A stretch of 6,229 nt of DNA. Source: an uncultured Porphyromonadaceae bacterium (GTDB lineage Bacteria; Bacteroidota; Bacteroidia; Bacteroidales; Muribaculaceae). The notes beneath the pieces were generated by a model. It searched no databases, was not told where the DNA came from, and was given only the letters and a program-made list of their open reading frames with translations. Positions 1 to 5,507 of the stretch are shown here, in pieces. The first letter of the stretch is position 1; each line of letters starts with the position of its first letter. The stretch lies in the NCBI GenBank assembly GCA_900554265.1, contig USGZ01000114.1, positions 1 to 6,229 on the forward strand, in the 5' to 3' direction. A program made the translations under genes and the position numbers.

Positions 1-2007
1 GGTCATGTAGGCCACCACGGGGTCGGCGGCGATGTCGACGCTGGTGCTGTACTCGCTGGCGTAGGGGACGCTGGCGGCTGCGCGGGTCTCACGGCGCTCG
101 GTGCGTTCGCGTTTCTGCTCGCGCTCGCGCTGCTGACGCTTCTCCTTTGCGCTGCGTACCGGTTCCTGTCCGCGGCGGCTCAATGCGGATTCCTCGAGGT
201 CGACCTCGTCCAGCTCCATGCCGACGATGGCGTTGCGGGCCTTGACGATGGCCTTGGGCGTGATGCCGTGCTTCTCGTTGTAAGCCAGCTGGATGCCGCG
301 GCGGCGTTCGGTCTCGTCGATGGTCTGCTGCATGGAGTCGGTAATCTTGTCGGCGTACATTATCACCTCGCCGTTGAGATTACGGGCGGCGCGGCCCACG
401 GTCTGCGTCAGCGAGCGGTGGCTGCGCGGGAAGCCTTCCTTGTCGGCATCCAGGATGGCCACGAGGGAAACTTCAGGCAGGTCGAGGCCCTCGCGCAGCA
501 GGTTGACGCCGATGAGGACGTCGTAGACGCCGGCGCGCAGGCCGTCGAGTATCTTGATGCGGTCCATGGTCTCGACGTCGGAATGGATGTAGGCGGTCTT
601 GATGCGCATCTTGAGGAAATACTCGTTGAGTTCCTCGGCCATGCGCTTGGTGAGAGTCGTCACGAGTGTGCGCTCGTTGCGCTCTATGCGAATCTGTATC
701 TCCTCCATCAGGTTATCGATCTGGTTGAGCGAGGGGCGGACCTTGATGAGCGGGTCGAGGAGGCCCGTCGGGCGGATTACCTGCTCTGTGACTATGCCCT
801 CGCATTTCTCCAGCTCGTAGTCGGCGGGGGTGGCGCTGACGTAAATCACCTGGTTGGTCATGCTCTCGAACTCCTCGAATTTCAGCGGACGGTTGTCCAG
901 CGCCGCGGGCAGGCGGAAACCGTAGTCGACGAGGTTGACCTTGCGCGAGCGGTCGCCGCCGTACATGGCGCGCACCTGCGGGATGGTCACGTGGCTCTCG
1001 TCGATGATGGTCAGATAGTCCTTCGGGAAGTAGTCGAGCAGGCAGAAGGGGCGCTCGCCCTCACGGCGACCGTCGAAGTAGCGGGAGTAGTTCTCGATGC
1101 CGGTGCAGTAGCCGAGCTCCTTTATCATCTCGACGTCGTAGGTCACGCGCTCCTCGATGCGCTGGGCCTCCAGGAGCTTGGCCTGCTCGTTGAAGAACTT
1201 GATCTGTGAGCCCAGGTCCAGCTGAATCTGGGCCACGGCCGAGGCCTGGCGCGCGGGGGTGGTGACGAAGAGGTTGGCGGGGTAAATCCTGAAGCTCTCG
1301 TGGGTGCCCAGGTGGACATTGTCGTCGGGATGGATGGTGACGACGCTCTCGATTTCGTCGCCCCAGAACACGACGCGGACGATGATATCCTCGTAGGCAA
1401 GGCGGATATCGACGGTGTCGCCCTTGACGCGGAAGTTGCCGCGCTGGAAGTCGACCTCGTTGCGGCTGTAGAGCGCGGCGACGAGGCGGCGCAGGAAGTC
1501 GTTGCGCGAAATGTGCTCGCCCTTGCGCACCTCGATTACGCTGGCGTTGAAATCCTCCGGATTGCCCATGCCGTAGAGGCACGAAACCGAGGAGACCACT
1601 ATCACGTCGCGGCGTCCCGAGAGCAGCGCCGAGGTGGTGGCCAGGCGCAGGCGCTCGATTTCGTCGTTGATCATCAGGTCCTTCTCGATGTACTTGTCGA
1701 CCGAAGGTATGTAGGCCTCCGGCTGGTAGTAGTCGTAGTAGGACACGAAGTACTGGACGGCGTTGTCGGGGAAAAACTGCTTGAACTCGCTGTACAGCTG
1801 CGCGGCAAGGGTCTTGTTATGGCTCAGAATCAAAGTCGGGCGCTGCACCTTCTCTATCACGTTGGCCATGGTGAAGGTCTTGCCGGAGCCTGTCACGCCG
1901 AGAAGCGTCTGCGCCTCGCGCCCTTCGAGGACGCCGTCGGCGAGCTGGCGGATGGCTTCGGGCTGGTCGCCTGTGGGCTTGTACTGCGAACTTATCTTGA
2001 ATTTCAT
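1..2007 (-). CDS. uvrB: Excinuclease ABC subunit B (UvrB), C-terminus cut by window edge
   Basis: UvrB is the damage-verifying helicase-like subunit of nucleotide excision repair. It is loaded on DNA by UvrA, opens the strands around a lesion and recruits UvrC; it acts in the cytoplasm. The 669 codons seen from the ATG at 2005-2007 are open throughout. Visible motifs: Walker A GVTGSGKT at residues 37-44; the tyrosine-rich beta-hairpin region around 85-99 ([15 protein letters not shown]); Walker B DESH at 336-339; [20 protein letters not shown]; and QTVGRAARN (helicase motif VI). The start is supported by the family-typical N-terminus ([19 protein letters not shown]) and a promoter 24 nt upstream. 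The reading frame is still open at base 1, at DPVVAYMT. In relatives this stretch is followed by the UVR motif that binds UvrC, so only about 35-45 residues should be missing. Oddities: GFPRS where GFLRS is usual (P527), and a very charged Arg/Glu linker at residues 611-642. Identification is very secure. Confidence 0.98.
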   Translation of the reverse strand, partial: MKFKISSQYKPTGDQPEAIRQLADGVLEGREAQTLLGVTGSGKTFTMANVIEKVQRPTLILSHNKTLAAQLYSEFKQFFPDNAVQYFVSYYDYYQPEAYIPSVDKYIEKDLMINDEIERLRLATTSALLSGRRDVIVVSSVSCLYGMGNPEDFNASVIEVRKGEHISRNDFLRRLVAALYSRNEVDFQRGNFRVKGDTVDIRLAYEDIIVRVVFWGDEIESVVTIHPDDNVHLGTHESFRIYPANLFVTTPARQASAVAQIQLDLGSQIKFFNEQAKLLEAQRIEERVTYDVEMIKELGYCTGIENYSRYFDGRREGERPFCLLDYFPKDYLTIIDESHVTIPQVRAMYGGDRSRKVNLVDYGFRLPAALDNRPLKFEEFESMTNQVIYVSATPADYELEKCEGIVTEQVIRPTGLLDPLIKVRPSLNQIDNLMEEIQIRIERNERTLVTTLTKRMAEELNEYFLKMRIKTAYIHSDVETMDRIKILDGLRAGVYDVLIGVNLLREGLDLPEVSLVAILDADKEGFPRSHRSLTQTVGRAARNLNGEVIMYADKITDSMQQTIDETERRRGIQLAYNEKHGITPKAIVKARNAIVGMELDEVDLEESALSRRGQEPVRSAKEKRQQREREQKRERTERRETRAAASVPYASEYSTSVDIAADPVVAYMT

Positions 2008-2031
2008 CGTCCTGGGGATTGCTTCAATCTG

Positions 2032-2039
2032 CAAATATA
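2032..2039 (-). promoter_or_regulatory. Putative uvrB promoter, Bacteroidota -7 element
   Basis: The minus strand reads TATATTTG, an exact match to the Bacteroidota primary-sigma -7 consensus TAnnTTTG. It ends 24 nt before the uvrB ATG, which would give a short leader of about 20 nt. I see no convincing TTTG/TTG -33 box at the usual 19-21 nt spacing. The match and its position are seen directly; promoter activity is inferred. Confidence 0.65.
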
Positions 2040-2114
2040 ACACTTTTTCCGGCATCCGCGCCCATCGCCCTTTGCCAAAACATCTAAAAAACGCCGAAGC
2101 TGAGGGATTTTTCG

Positions 2115-2122
2115 TAACTTTG
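2115..2122 (+). promoter_or_regulatory. Putative trmN6 promoter, Bacteroidota -7 element
   Basis: The plus strand reads TAACTTTG, an exact match to the Bacteroidota -7 consensus TAnnTTTG. It ends 52 nt before the trmN6 ATG, so the leader would be roughly 45 nt and would contain the hairpin at 2137-2154. No clear -33 box is visible at normal spacing; the nearest upstream TTTG (2071-2074) is about 40 nt away, too far. It would also drive the CPBP protease gene downstream. Confidence 0.6.
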
Positions 2123-2136
2123 CCTGCGAAAGAAGG

Positions 2137-2154
2137 CGCGGGGACCCTCCCGCG
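2137..2154 (+). other. GC-rich hairpin in the trmN6 leader
   Basis: A perfect 6-bp stem, CGCGGG (2137-2142) pairing with CCCGCG (2149-2154), closes a 6-nt loop (GACCCT). It lies between the putative trmN6 -7 element and the ATG at 2175, so it would sit in the mRNA leader about 20 nt before the start codon. There is no T-tract after it, so it is not an intrinsic terminator. It could affect translation or mRNA stability, or be chance in GC-rich DNA. Confidence 0.4.
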
Positions 2155-2174
2155 GCCGAACCGACACGCAGAGT

Positions 2175-2885
2175 ATGGCCGTTTTTGATTGCAGACTGTT
2201 CAGTATCGACGACCGCGGATGCGGCATGAAGATATGTTCCGACAGCATTTTGCTCGGGGCCTGGTTCCTGCCGCCCTACTCCTCCGCAGCGGCGGTGCTC
2301 GACGTCGGTGCCGGCTCGGGCATTCTCTCGCTGATGGCGGCGCAGTGCTGCCCGCTTGCCGCGGTATGCGGCGTGGAAATCGACGCGGATGCCGCAGCCG
2401 CCGCGCGCGCCAACTTCGCCGCTTCGGCCTGGAGCGCTCGCCTCGAAATGACCGAAGGCGATTTCATGCAAACGGACTTTGAAGAACCTTTCGATTTGAT
2501 TATCAGCAATCCGCCCTACTTCACCAACGGCGCAGTGTCGCCGGACAGCTCCCGCGCCGGCGCCCGCCATGCCGCCGGGCTCGGATTCCGCGAGGTGCTT
2601 GCCCGCGGAGCGCGCCTGCTCGCACCCGGGGGCCGGCTGGGACTCGTGTCGCCTTCCGATGCCGAGAGCGAGATACTTTTCGCGGCCACTGTCGCCGGAC
2701 TGCGTCTGCGGCGCATATGCCGCGTGCGCACCAGTCCCCGAAAGCCGTCGACACGGATTCTCTGGGATTTCGGCCTGACCGACGGCCCTGTCCTGGCGGA
2801 GACGCTTGAAATGAGAAACGCCGACGGATGCCCGTCCGAAGCATATGCTGCACTCGTCGGCCCCTTCTATACAAAAATAAGATAA
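2175..2885 (+). CDS. trmN6: tRNA1(Val) (adenine37-N6)-methyltransferase, TrmN6/YfiC type
   Basis: This is a SAM-dependent class I methyltransferase of 236 residues. Family members such as E. coli YfiC add a methyl group to N6 of adenine 37 next to the tRNA1(Val) anticodon. Visible motifs: SDSILLGAW at 22-30, the conserved N-terminal block just before the fold; SAM-binding [10 protein letters not shown] at 41-50; the acidic VEID at 67-70; catalytic NPPYF at 112-116, typical of N6-adenine methyltransferases; and a C-terminal [15 protein letters not shown] that matches the usual end of the family. The ATG at 2175 is favoured because the residues before SDSILLGAW ([16 protein letters not shown]) also fit the family; starting at Met18 would remove them. 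It is divergent from uvrB with its own -7 element, and the next gene begins 14 bp after its stop. The exact tRNA target in this organism is inferred from the family. HemK/PrmC and RsmC also carry NPPY-like motifs, but the N-terminal block favours TrmN6. Confidence 0.9.
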   Translation: MAVFDCRLFSIDDRGCGMKICSDSILLGAWFLPPYSSAAAVLDVGAGSGILSLMAAQCCPLAAVCGVEIDADAAAAARANFAASAWSARLEMTEGDFMQTDFEEPFDLIISNPPYFTNGAVSPDSSRAGARHAAGLGFREVLARGARLLAPGGRLGLVSPSDAESEILFAATVAGLRLRRICRVRTSPRKPSTRILWDFGLTDGPVLAETLEMRNADGCPSEAYAALVGPFYTKIR

Positions 2886-2899
2886 CGAAGACCTGAAAT

Positions 2900-3835
2900 A
2901 TGAGCGATAACAAAACAGATATCTGGCACCGCGGAGCCGCCTCCGCTCCAGGCGTGGTAAACCTAAACATAAAGCCGACGATGGCACTGCTCCTTCTGCT
3001 GCTGAACTTCATCGTCGGGTTCATAATTACCGGATTTCTGACCTACTTCTTAATCATTCCAGCCACCGGGGGCAGACCTGCGGCGACAGTCTATCTAAGC
3101 ACCATAGTCCAGGACATCTTCCTTTTTATAGCGCCGCCGCTGATAACGGCCATGCTCGCCACGCGCCGTCCCGCCCGGCTTCTGGGCCTGATGGAGCACC
3201 CGAAGGCAATCGGCCTGCTGCTTGTAGGGCTGATGTTCGTGGTCTCGGTTCCGGCGCAGGAGTTCCTGATATATTGCAACTATCATCTGGAATGGATTTC
3301 GCAGGAGCTGGCCGACTACGCCCGCGAGATTGAGGCCCACGCATCGACGGCCGTCGGCGCGCTGGTGGGCAATACGTCCGTGGCCGCGCTGATTCTCAAC
3401 ATATTGGTAGTAGGAGTCGCCGCCGGATTCTCGGAAGAACTGCTTTTCCGAGGCGGAATCCTTAAGCTTCTTCTCTGTACGCGTATGAACCGCCACGTTG
3501 CCGTCTGGCTTGTTGCATTCATTTTCAGCGTTATCCATTTCCAGTTTCTCGGTTTCGTTCCGCGCATGCTGCTGGGTGCTTACTTCGGCTATCTGCTGCT
3601 GTGGAGCCGGAGCCTGTGGCTACCCGTGGCCGCCCACGTGCTCAACAATACCGTCTATGTCGTAACAGCGTGGCTCAGCATACGCCGCGAAGGCATCGCG
3701 GCCCTGGATGCGGAGCCGGAAGTATGGTCCTGGCCCATGACGGCGCTGAGCTTCGCCGCCGTAATTGTCACCTTGTATTTTCTCTATAGAGTGAATTCAT
3801 CCGCATCGCCGAGTGCGGGGAAGTTGGAGCGATAG
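2900..3835 (+). CDS. CPBP-family intramembrane metalloprotease (Abi/CAAX-protease-like)
   Basis: A predicted polytopic inner-membrane protein of 311 residues with roughly seven or eight hydrophobic segments (about 27-51, 66-87, 103-120, 160-177, 200-216, 222-237, 240-257, 281-297). It carries all three CPBP signature motifs: EELLFRG with E179, E180 and R184; FSVIH with F209 and H213; and HVLNN with H246 and N250. The glutamates and histidines are the expected metal and catalytic residues, so an active glutamyl-type intramembrane protease is likely. Family members process prenylated CAAX proteins in eukaryotes and are tied to bacteriocin self-immunity or unknown substrates in bacteria; nothing here identifies the substrate. 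It follows trmN6 by 14 bp and is probably cotranscribed. The last 17 residues (from L295), after the final membrane segment, lie within the overlap with the convergent amidase gene. Family assignment is firm; the specific role is unknown. Confidence 0.93.
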   Translation: MSDNKTDIWHRGAASAPGVVNLNIKPTMALLLLLLNFIVGFIITGFLTYFLIIPATGGRPAATVYLSTIVQDIFLFIAPPLITAMLATRRPARLLGLMEHPKAIGLLLVGLMFVVSVPAQEFLIYCNYHLEWISQELADYAREIEAHASTAVGALVGNTSVAALILNILVVGVAAGFSEELLFRGGILKLLLCTRMNRHVAVWLVAFIFSVIHFQFLGFVPRMLLGAYFGYLLLWSRSLWLPVAAHVLNNTVYVVTAWLSIRREGIAALDAEPEVWSWPMTALSFAAVIVTLYFLYRVNSSASPSAGKLER

Positions 3836-4578
3836 GCATCCTGAGCGTCCTTGCTGAAGTCCGCGATAACCCAGAGACTGTCCGGACTGGTTTTCTCGAC
3901 GCGCTCGCCCATACAGTTGCAGGCGATGGTCATGCCGTCGTAAGTTCCGAAAGCGTCGCTGCCTCCGCGGTCGGCGCCGACAACGGCACACTGGTTCTCG
4001 ATAGCCCTCGCGCTGACAAGCTGCTTCCACGCGAAGCCGCGCGATTCCGGCCAGTTCGCCGGCAGGACGAGCATGTCGTAGCGTGCGCCGCGGTTGCGGA
4101 GCCATGCGGGGAAACGGAGGTCGTAGCAAACGGCCAGGGCTATGTTCCAGCGGCGGAAACGCACCACAGGGACAGGCTCCAGGCCCGGCTTCATCAGTCT
4201 GGCTTCGCGGCTGGGCGTAAAGAGGTGGTGCTTGTCGTAGAAGGTTTCCTCGCCGGCAGGCTCGACAAGAAACCCGCGGTTATAGAGGCTGGGAGCCGTA
4301 AATGCCAGGAATGAACCGGCTATGGCGCAGCTGTAGCGTGCCGCCCAGGCCTTGACGCGGTCGATGGTTTCCTGCGTGTTCCGCTCGGCGAGCGAGCGCA
4401 TAGCGGCATCGTCGTCGACGAATCCGGTAGAGAACAGCTCGGGAAGCACAACCAGGTCCGTGCCTGCGGGAAGGGTTGTCAGCGCGCGCTCTACGGCGTT
4501 GAAATTAGCCTGCTTGTCGGCCGGCGCTATGTCCAGCGGCAGCATGGCCACGCGGAATCTGTCGGTGAAAGTTGTCAT
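3784..4578 (-). CDS. Nitrilase-superfamily omega-amidase (YafV/NIT2-like)
   Basis: A cytosolic carbon-nitrogen hydrolase of 264 residues, normal for the family. The Glu-Lys-Cys triad is visible: E47 in LVVLPELFSTGF, K116 in YDKHHLF, and nucleophile C151 in AVCYDLRFPAWLRN. Later blocks (LPANWPESR, SARAIENQ, and the end FPALGDADEF) resemble E. coli YafV and mammalian NIT2. Those enzymes hydrolyse alpha-ketoglutaramate or alpha-ketosuccinamate to the keto acid and ammonia, clearing by-products of glutamine and asparagine transaminases. The ATG at 4578 overlaps the upstream acyltransferase stop as ATGA, which supports this start; Met12 is a less likely alternative. The 3' end overlaps the CPBP protease gene by 52 bp on the other strand. 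Its conserved C-terminus lies inside that overlap, so this frame is probably the older one there. Omega-amidase is favoured over other nitrilases by the C-terminal blocks; the substrate is inferred. Confidence 0.92.
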   Translation of the reverse strand: MTTFTDRFRVAMLPLDIAPADKQANFNAVERALTTLPAGTDLVVLPELFSTGFVDDDAAMRSLAERNTQETIDRVKAWAARYSCAIAGSFLAFTAPSLYNRGFLVEPAGEETFYDKHHLFTPSREARLMKPGLEPVPVVRFRRWNIALAVCYDLRFPAWLRNRGARYDMLVLPANWPESRGFAWKQLVSARAIENQCAVVGADRGGSDAFGTYDGMTIACNCMGERVEKTSPDSLWVIADFSKDAQDAYRSNFPALGDADEFTL

Positions 4579-5123
4579 TCTGCTGTGAATTTGTCGGGAT
4601 ACTTTCCCGTGAATGGCCTGTAATAGTCTTTGACGGCGCGCATGTCGGCCTCGACGTCGCCGGTAGGGGTAAAGGTACGCTCAAGATAAATATCGCGGGT
4701 GCGGTAGTCGATTGCGCCGAGCACTATCGGAATTCCTGCCTCGCGGGCGATGTGGAGGAAGCCCGTATGCCAGGTCGTCGTACGGGAACGCGTGCCCTCG
4801 GGAGTAATGGCCAGCGCCAGACGGTCAGAGTTCCGGAAACGTTCGACGAGAGTTTCCGTCAGCGACTTGCTGCCGCGCTTGCGCCCGCGGGGAACGGGTA
4901 CGCCGCCGATGGCGCGGAACAGGCAGCCAAGGGGCCAGAAGAACCAGCTTTCCTTCATCAGGAAGCCGGCCTTGCGTCCTACCGACGCATAGGCCAGCTC
5001 TCCGATGATGAAATCGAGGTTGCTCGTATGCGGGGCCACGCATATGAGGCACTTGGGATAGTCCGGCACGCTCAGGTGCACGGTCCACCCCAAAAGCCGG
5101 AGTATGCGGCCGGCCAGGTTCAT
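4575..5123 (-). CDS. Compact PlsC-like lysophospholipid acyltransferase (LPLAT)
   Basis: A 182-residue member of the PlsC/LPLAT superfamily, which transfers acyl chains to lysophosphatidic acid or related acceptors at the inner membrane. Motifs in order: HTSNLDF at 32-38, giving the catalytic H(X4)D pair H32/D37; FLMKESWFF at 54-62; GGVPVPRG at 73-80; PEGTRSR at 108-114; IPIVLGAIDY at 131-140; and a FTPTGD block at 151-156. It lacks an obvious long N-terminal membrane helix and is shorter than typical PlsC (about 240 residues). That matches the short LPLAT subgroup with HTSN(W)DF and TPTGD blocks, whose acceptor is not well established, so a specific role in phosphatidic acid synthesis should not be assumed. 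Its start overlaps the upstream gene's stop by 4 bp (ATGA), and its own stop overlaps the amidase start the same way. An AAGGAGG lies 10 nt before its ATG, inside the upstream gene. Confidence 0.88.
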   Translation of the reverse strand: MNLAGRILRLLGWTVHLSVPDYPKCLICVAPHTSNLDFIIGELAYASVGRKAGFLMKESWFFWPLGCLFRAIGGVPVPRGRKRGSKSLTETLVERFRNSDRLALAITPEGTRSRTTTWHTGFLHIAREAGIPIVLGAIDYRTRDIYLERTFTPTGDVEADMRAVKDYYRPFTGKYPDKFTAE

Positions 5124-5482
5124 TCGTTGACGGCCTCCTTGATTGCCGTGCGCACCTCTTCGGGCAGGGCAGCGTTCATTTCCTTGACGATGGCGTTGAT
5201 GCCCTCGTCGAATTCCTTGAGCAGGTGGGAGTAAGCCTCGGCATAGTATGCGCGGCGCCCCTTGCGGTAGGCGTGGATGCTCTCGAAGGCGTCCGGAGCC
5301 TTGTCGAAGCCGATATTCACGCGGGAAAGCGTGCGTGTCTGCAGGGCGGCGGCGTCGCGGATAACGTCGTAAGCCTTCTTGCGTTCGATCTGGGGGAAGG
5401 CCGCGCGGGCGAGAATCATCTCTGCCGCAATGCAGCCACAGGCGTTGCGGATGAATTTCTTAAGCTGTCGTTTAGTTGCCAT
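5120..5482 (-). CDS. Conserved-looking hypothetical protein, 120 residues
   Basis: I do not recognise a named family. It is a small soluble protein with a basic N-terminus (MATKRQLKKFIRNACG), no signal peptide or membrane segment, and a mostly helix-forming composition. It has blocks that look like conserved cores: FDKAPDAFESIHAYRKGRRAYY at about 59-80 and IVKEMNAALPEEVRTAIKEA at about 98-117. It is likely a real gene: it fits between thrC (25 nt upstream) and the acyltransferase, with which it shares a 4-bp ATGA stop/start overlap, and its start follows an A-rich leader typical of Bacteroidota. The only antisense frame here is a shadow. Position suggests cotranslation with the LPLAT, but no function can be assigned from sequence. 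Two cysteines at 15 and 17 (ACGC) are too few for a zinc site on their own. Confidence 0.85.
   Translation of the reverse strand: MATKRQLKKFIRNACGCIAAEMILARAAFPQIERKKAYDVIRDAAALQTRTLSRVNIGFDKAPDAFESIHAYRKGRRAYYAEAYSHLLKEFDEGINAIVKEMNAALPEEVRTAIKEAVNE
5134..5140 (-). promoter_or_regulatory. Shine-Dalgarno-like AAGGAGG before the LPLAT start
   Basis: The minus strand reads AAGGAGG, 10 nt before the acyltransferase ATG at 5123 and inside the end of the upstream gene, where it encodes part of IKEAV. It is the only strong Shine-Dalgarno match I noticed before a start in this window. Bacteroidota rarely rely on such sites, and the spacing is slightly long, so it may be chance coding sequence. Confidence 0.35.
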
Positions 5483-5484
5483 AA

Positions 5485-5503
5485 GGTTGATTTTTTGGTT
5501 GAT
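5485..5503 (-). repeat. Short direct repeat in the thrC-to-hypothetical gap
   Basis: On the minus strand ATCAACC occurs twice with an AAAAA spacer (copies at 5497-5503 and 5485-5491). It fills most of the 25-nt gap between the thrC stop and the next ATG and ends 2 nt before that ATG. The A-rich unpaired leader is what Bacteroidota ribosomes favour in place of Shine-Dalgarno pairing. The duplication may be an old slippage event; no regulator site is recognised. Confidence 0.5.
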
Positions 5504-5507
5504 AAAT

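Noticed and set aside
268..2040. Two long plus-strand open frames (268-1209 and 1300-2040) opposite uvrB
   Set aside because: They lie antisense to an unmistakable uvrB and arise from GC-rich codon use in the minus strand. The translations show no family motifs and have low-complexity Val/Ala/Asp/His composition.
2084..2113. A-run and T-run (AAAAAA...TTTTT) in the divergent region as a terminator or operator
   Set aside because: The sequence between the runs does not pair well, and both neighbouring genes start, not end, here. Simple A/T-rich promoter DNA explains it.
2008..2174. LexA/SOS box controlling uvrB
   Set aside because: No palindrome resembling a known SOS operator was visible near the uvrB promoter.
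2004..2987. 327-residue minus-strand open frame across the intergenic region and trmN6
   Set aside because: It is antisense to trmN6 with its clear motifs, covers both promoters, is rich in Arg/Gly, and has no recognisable domain.
2900..3835. CPBP protease as a sign of a bacteriocin-immunity or phage-defence locus
   Set aside because: Neighbours are housekeeping genes, with no peptide precursor, transporter, toxin or mobile element nearby; the family name Abi alone is not evidence.
3871..3894. Possible terminator for the protease gene: CCAG...CTGG followed by TTTT
   Set aside because: The stem is only 4 bp with a 12-nt interior and internal mismatches, and it lies inside amidase coding sequence; too weak to call.
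4572..5234. 220-residue plus-strand open frame opposite the acyltransferase
   Set aside because: It is antisense to LPLAT catalytic motifs and shows no motif of its own; a shadow of GC-rich coding DNA.
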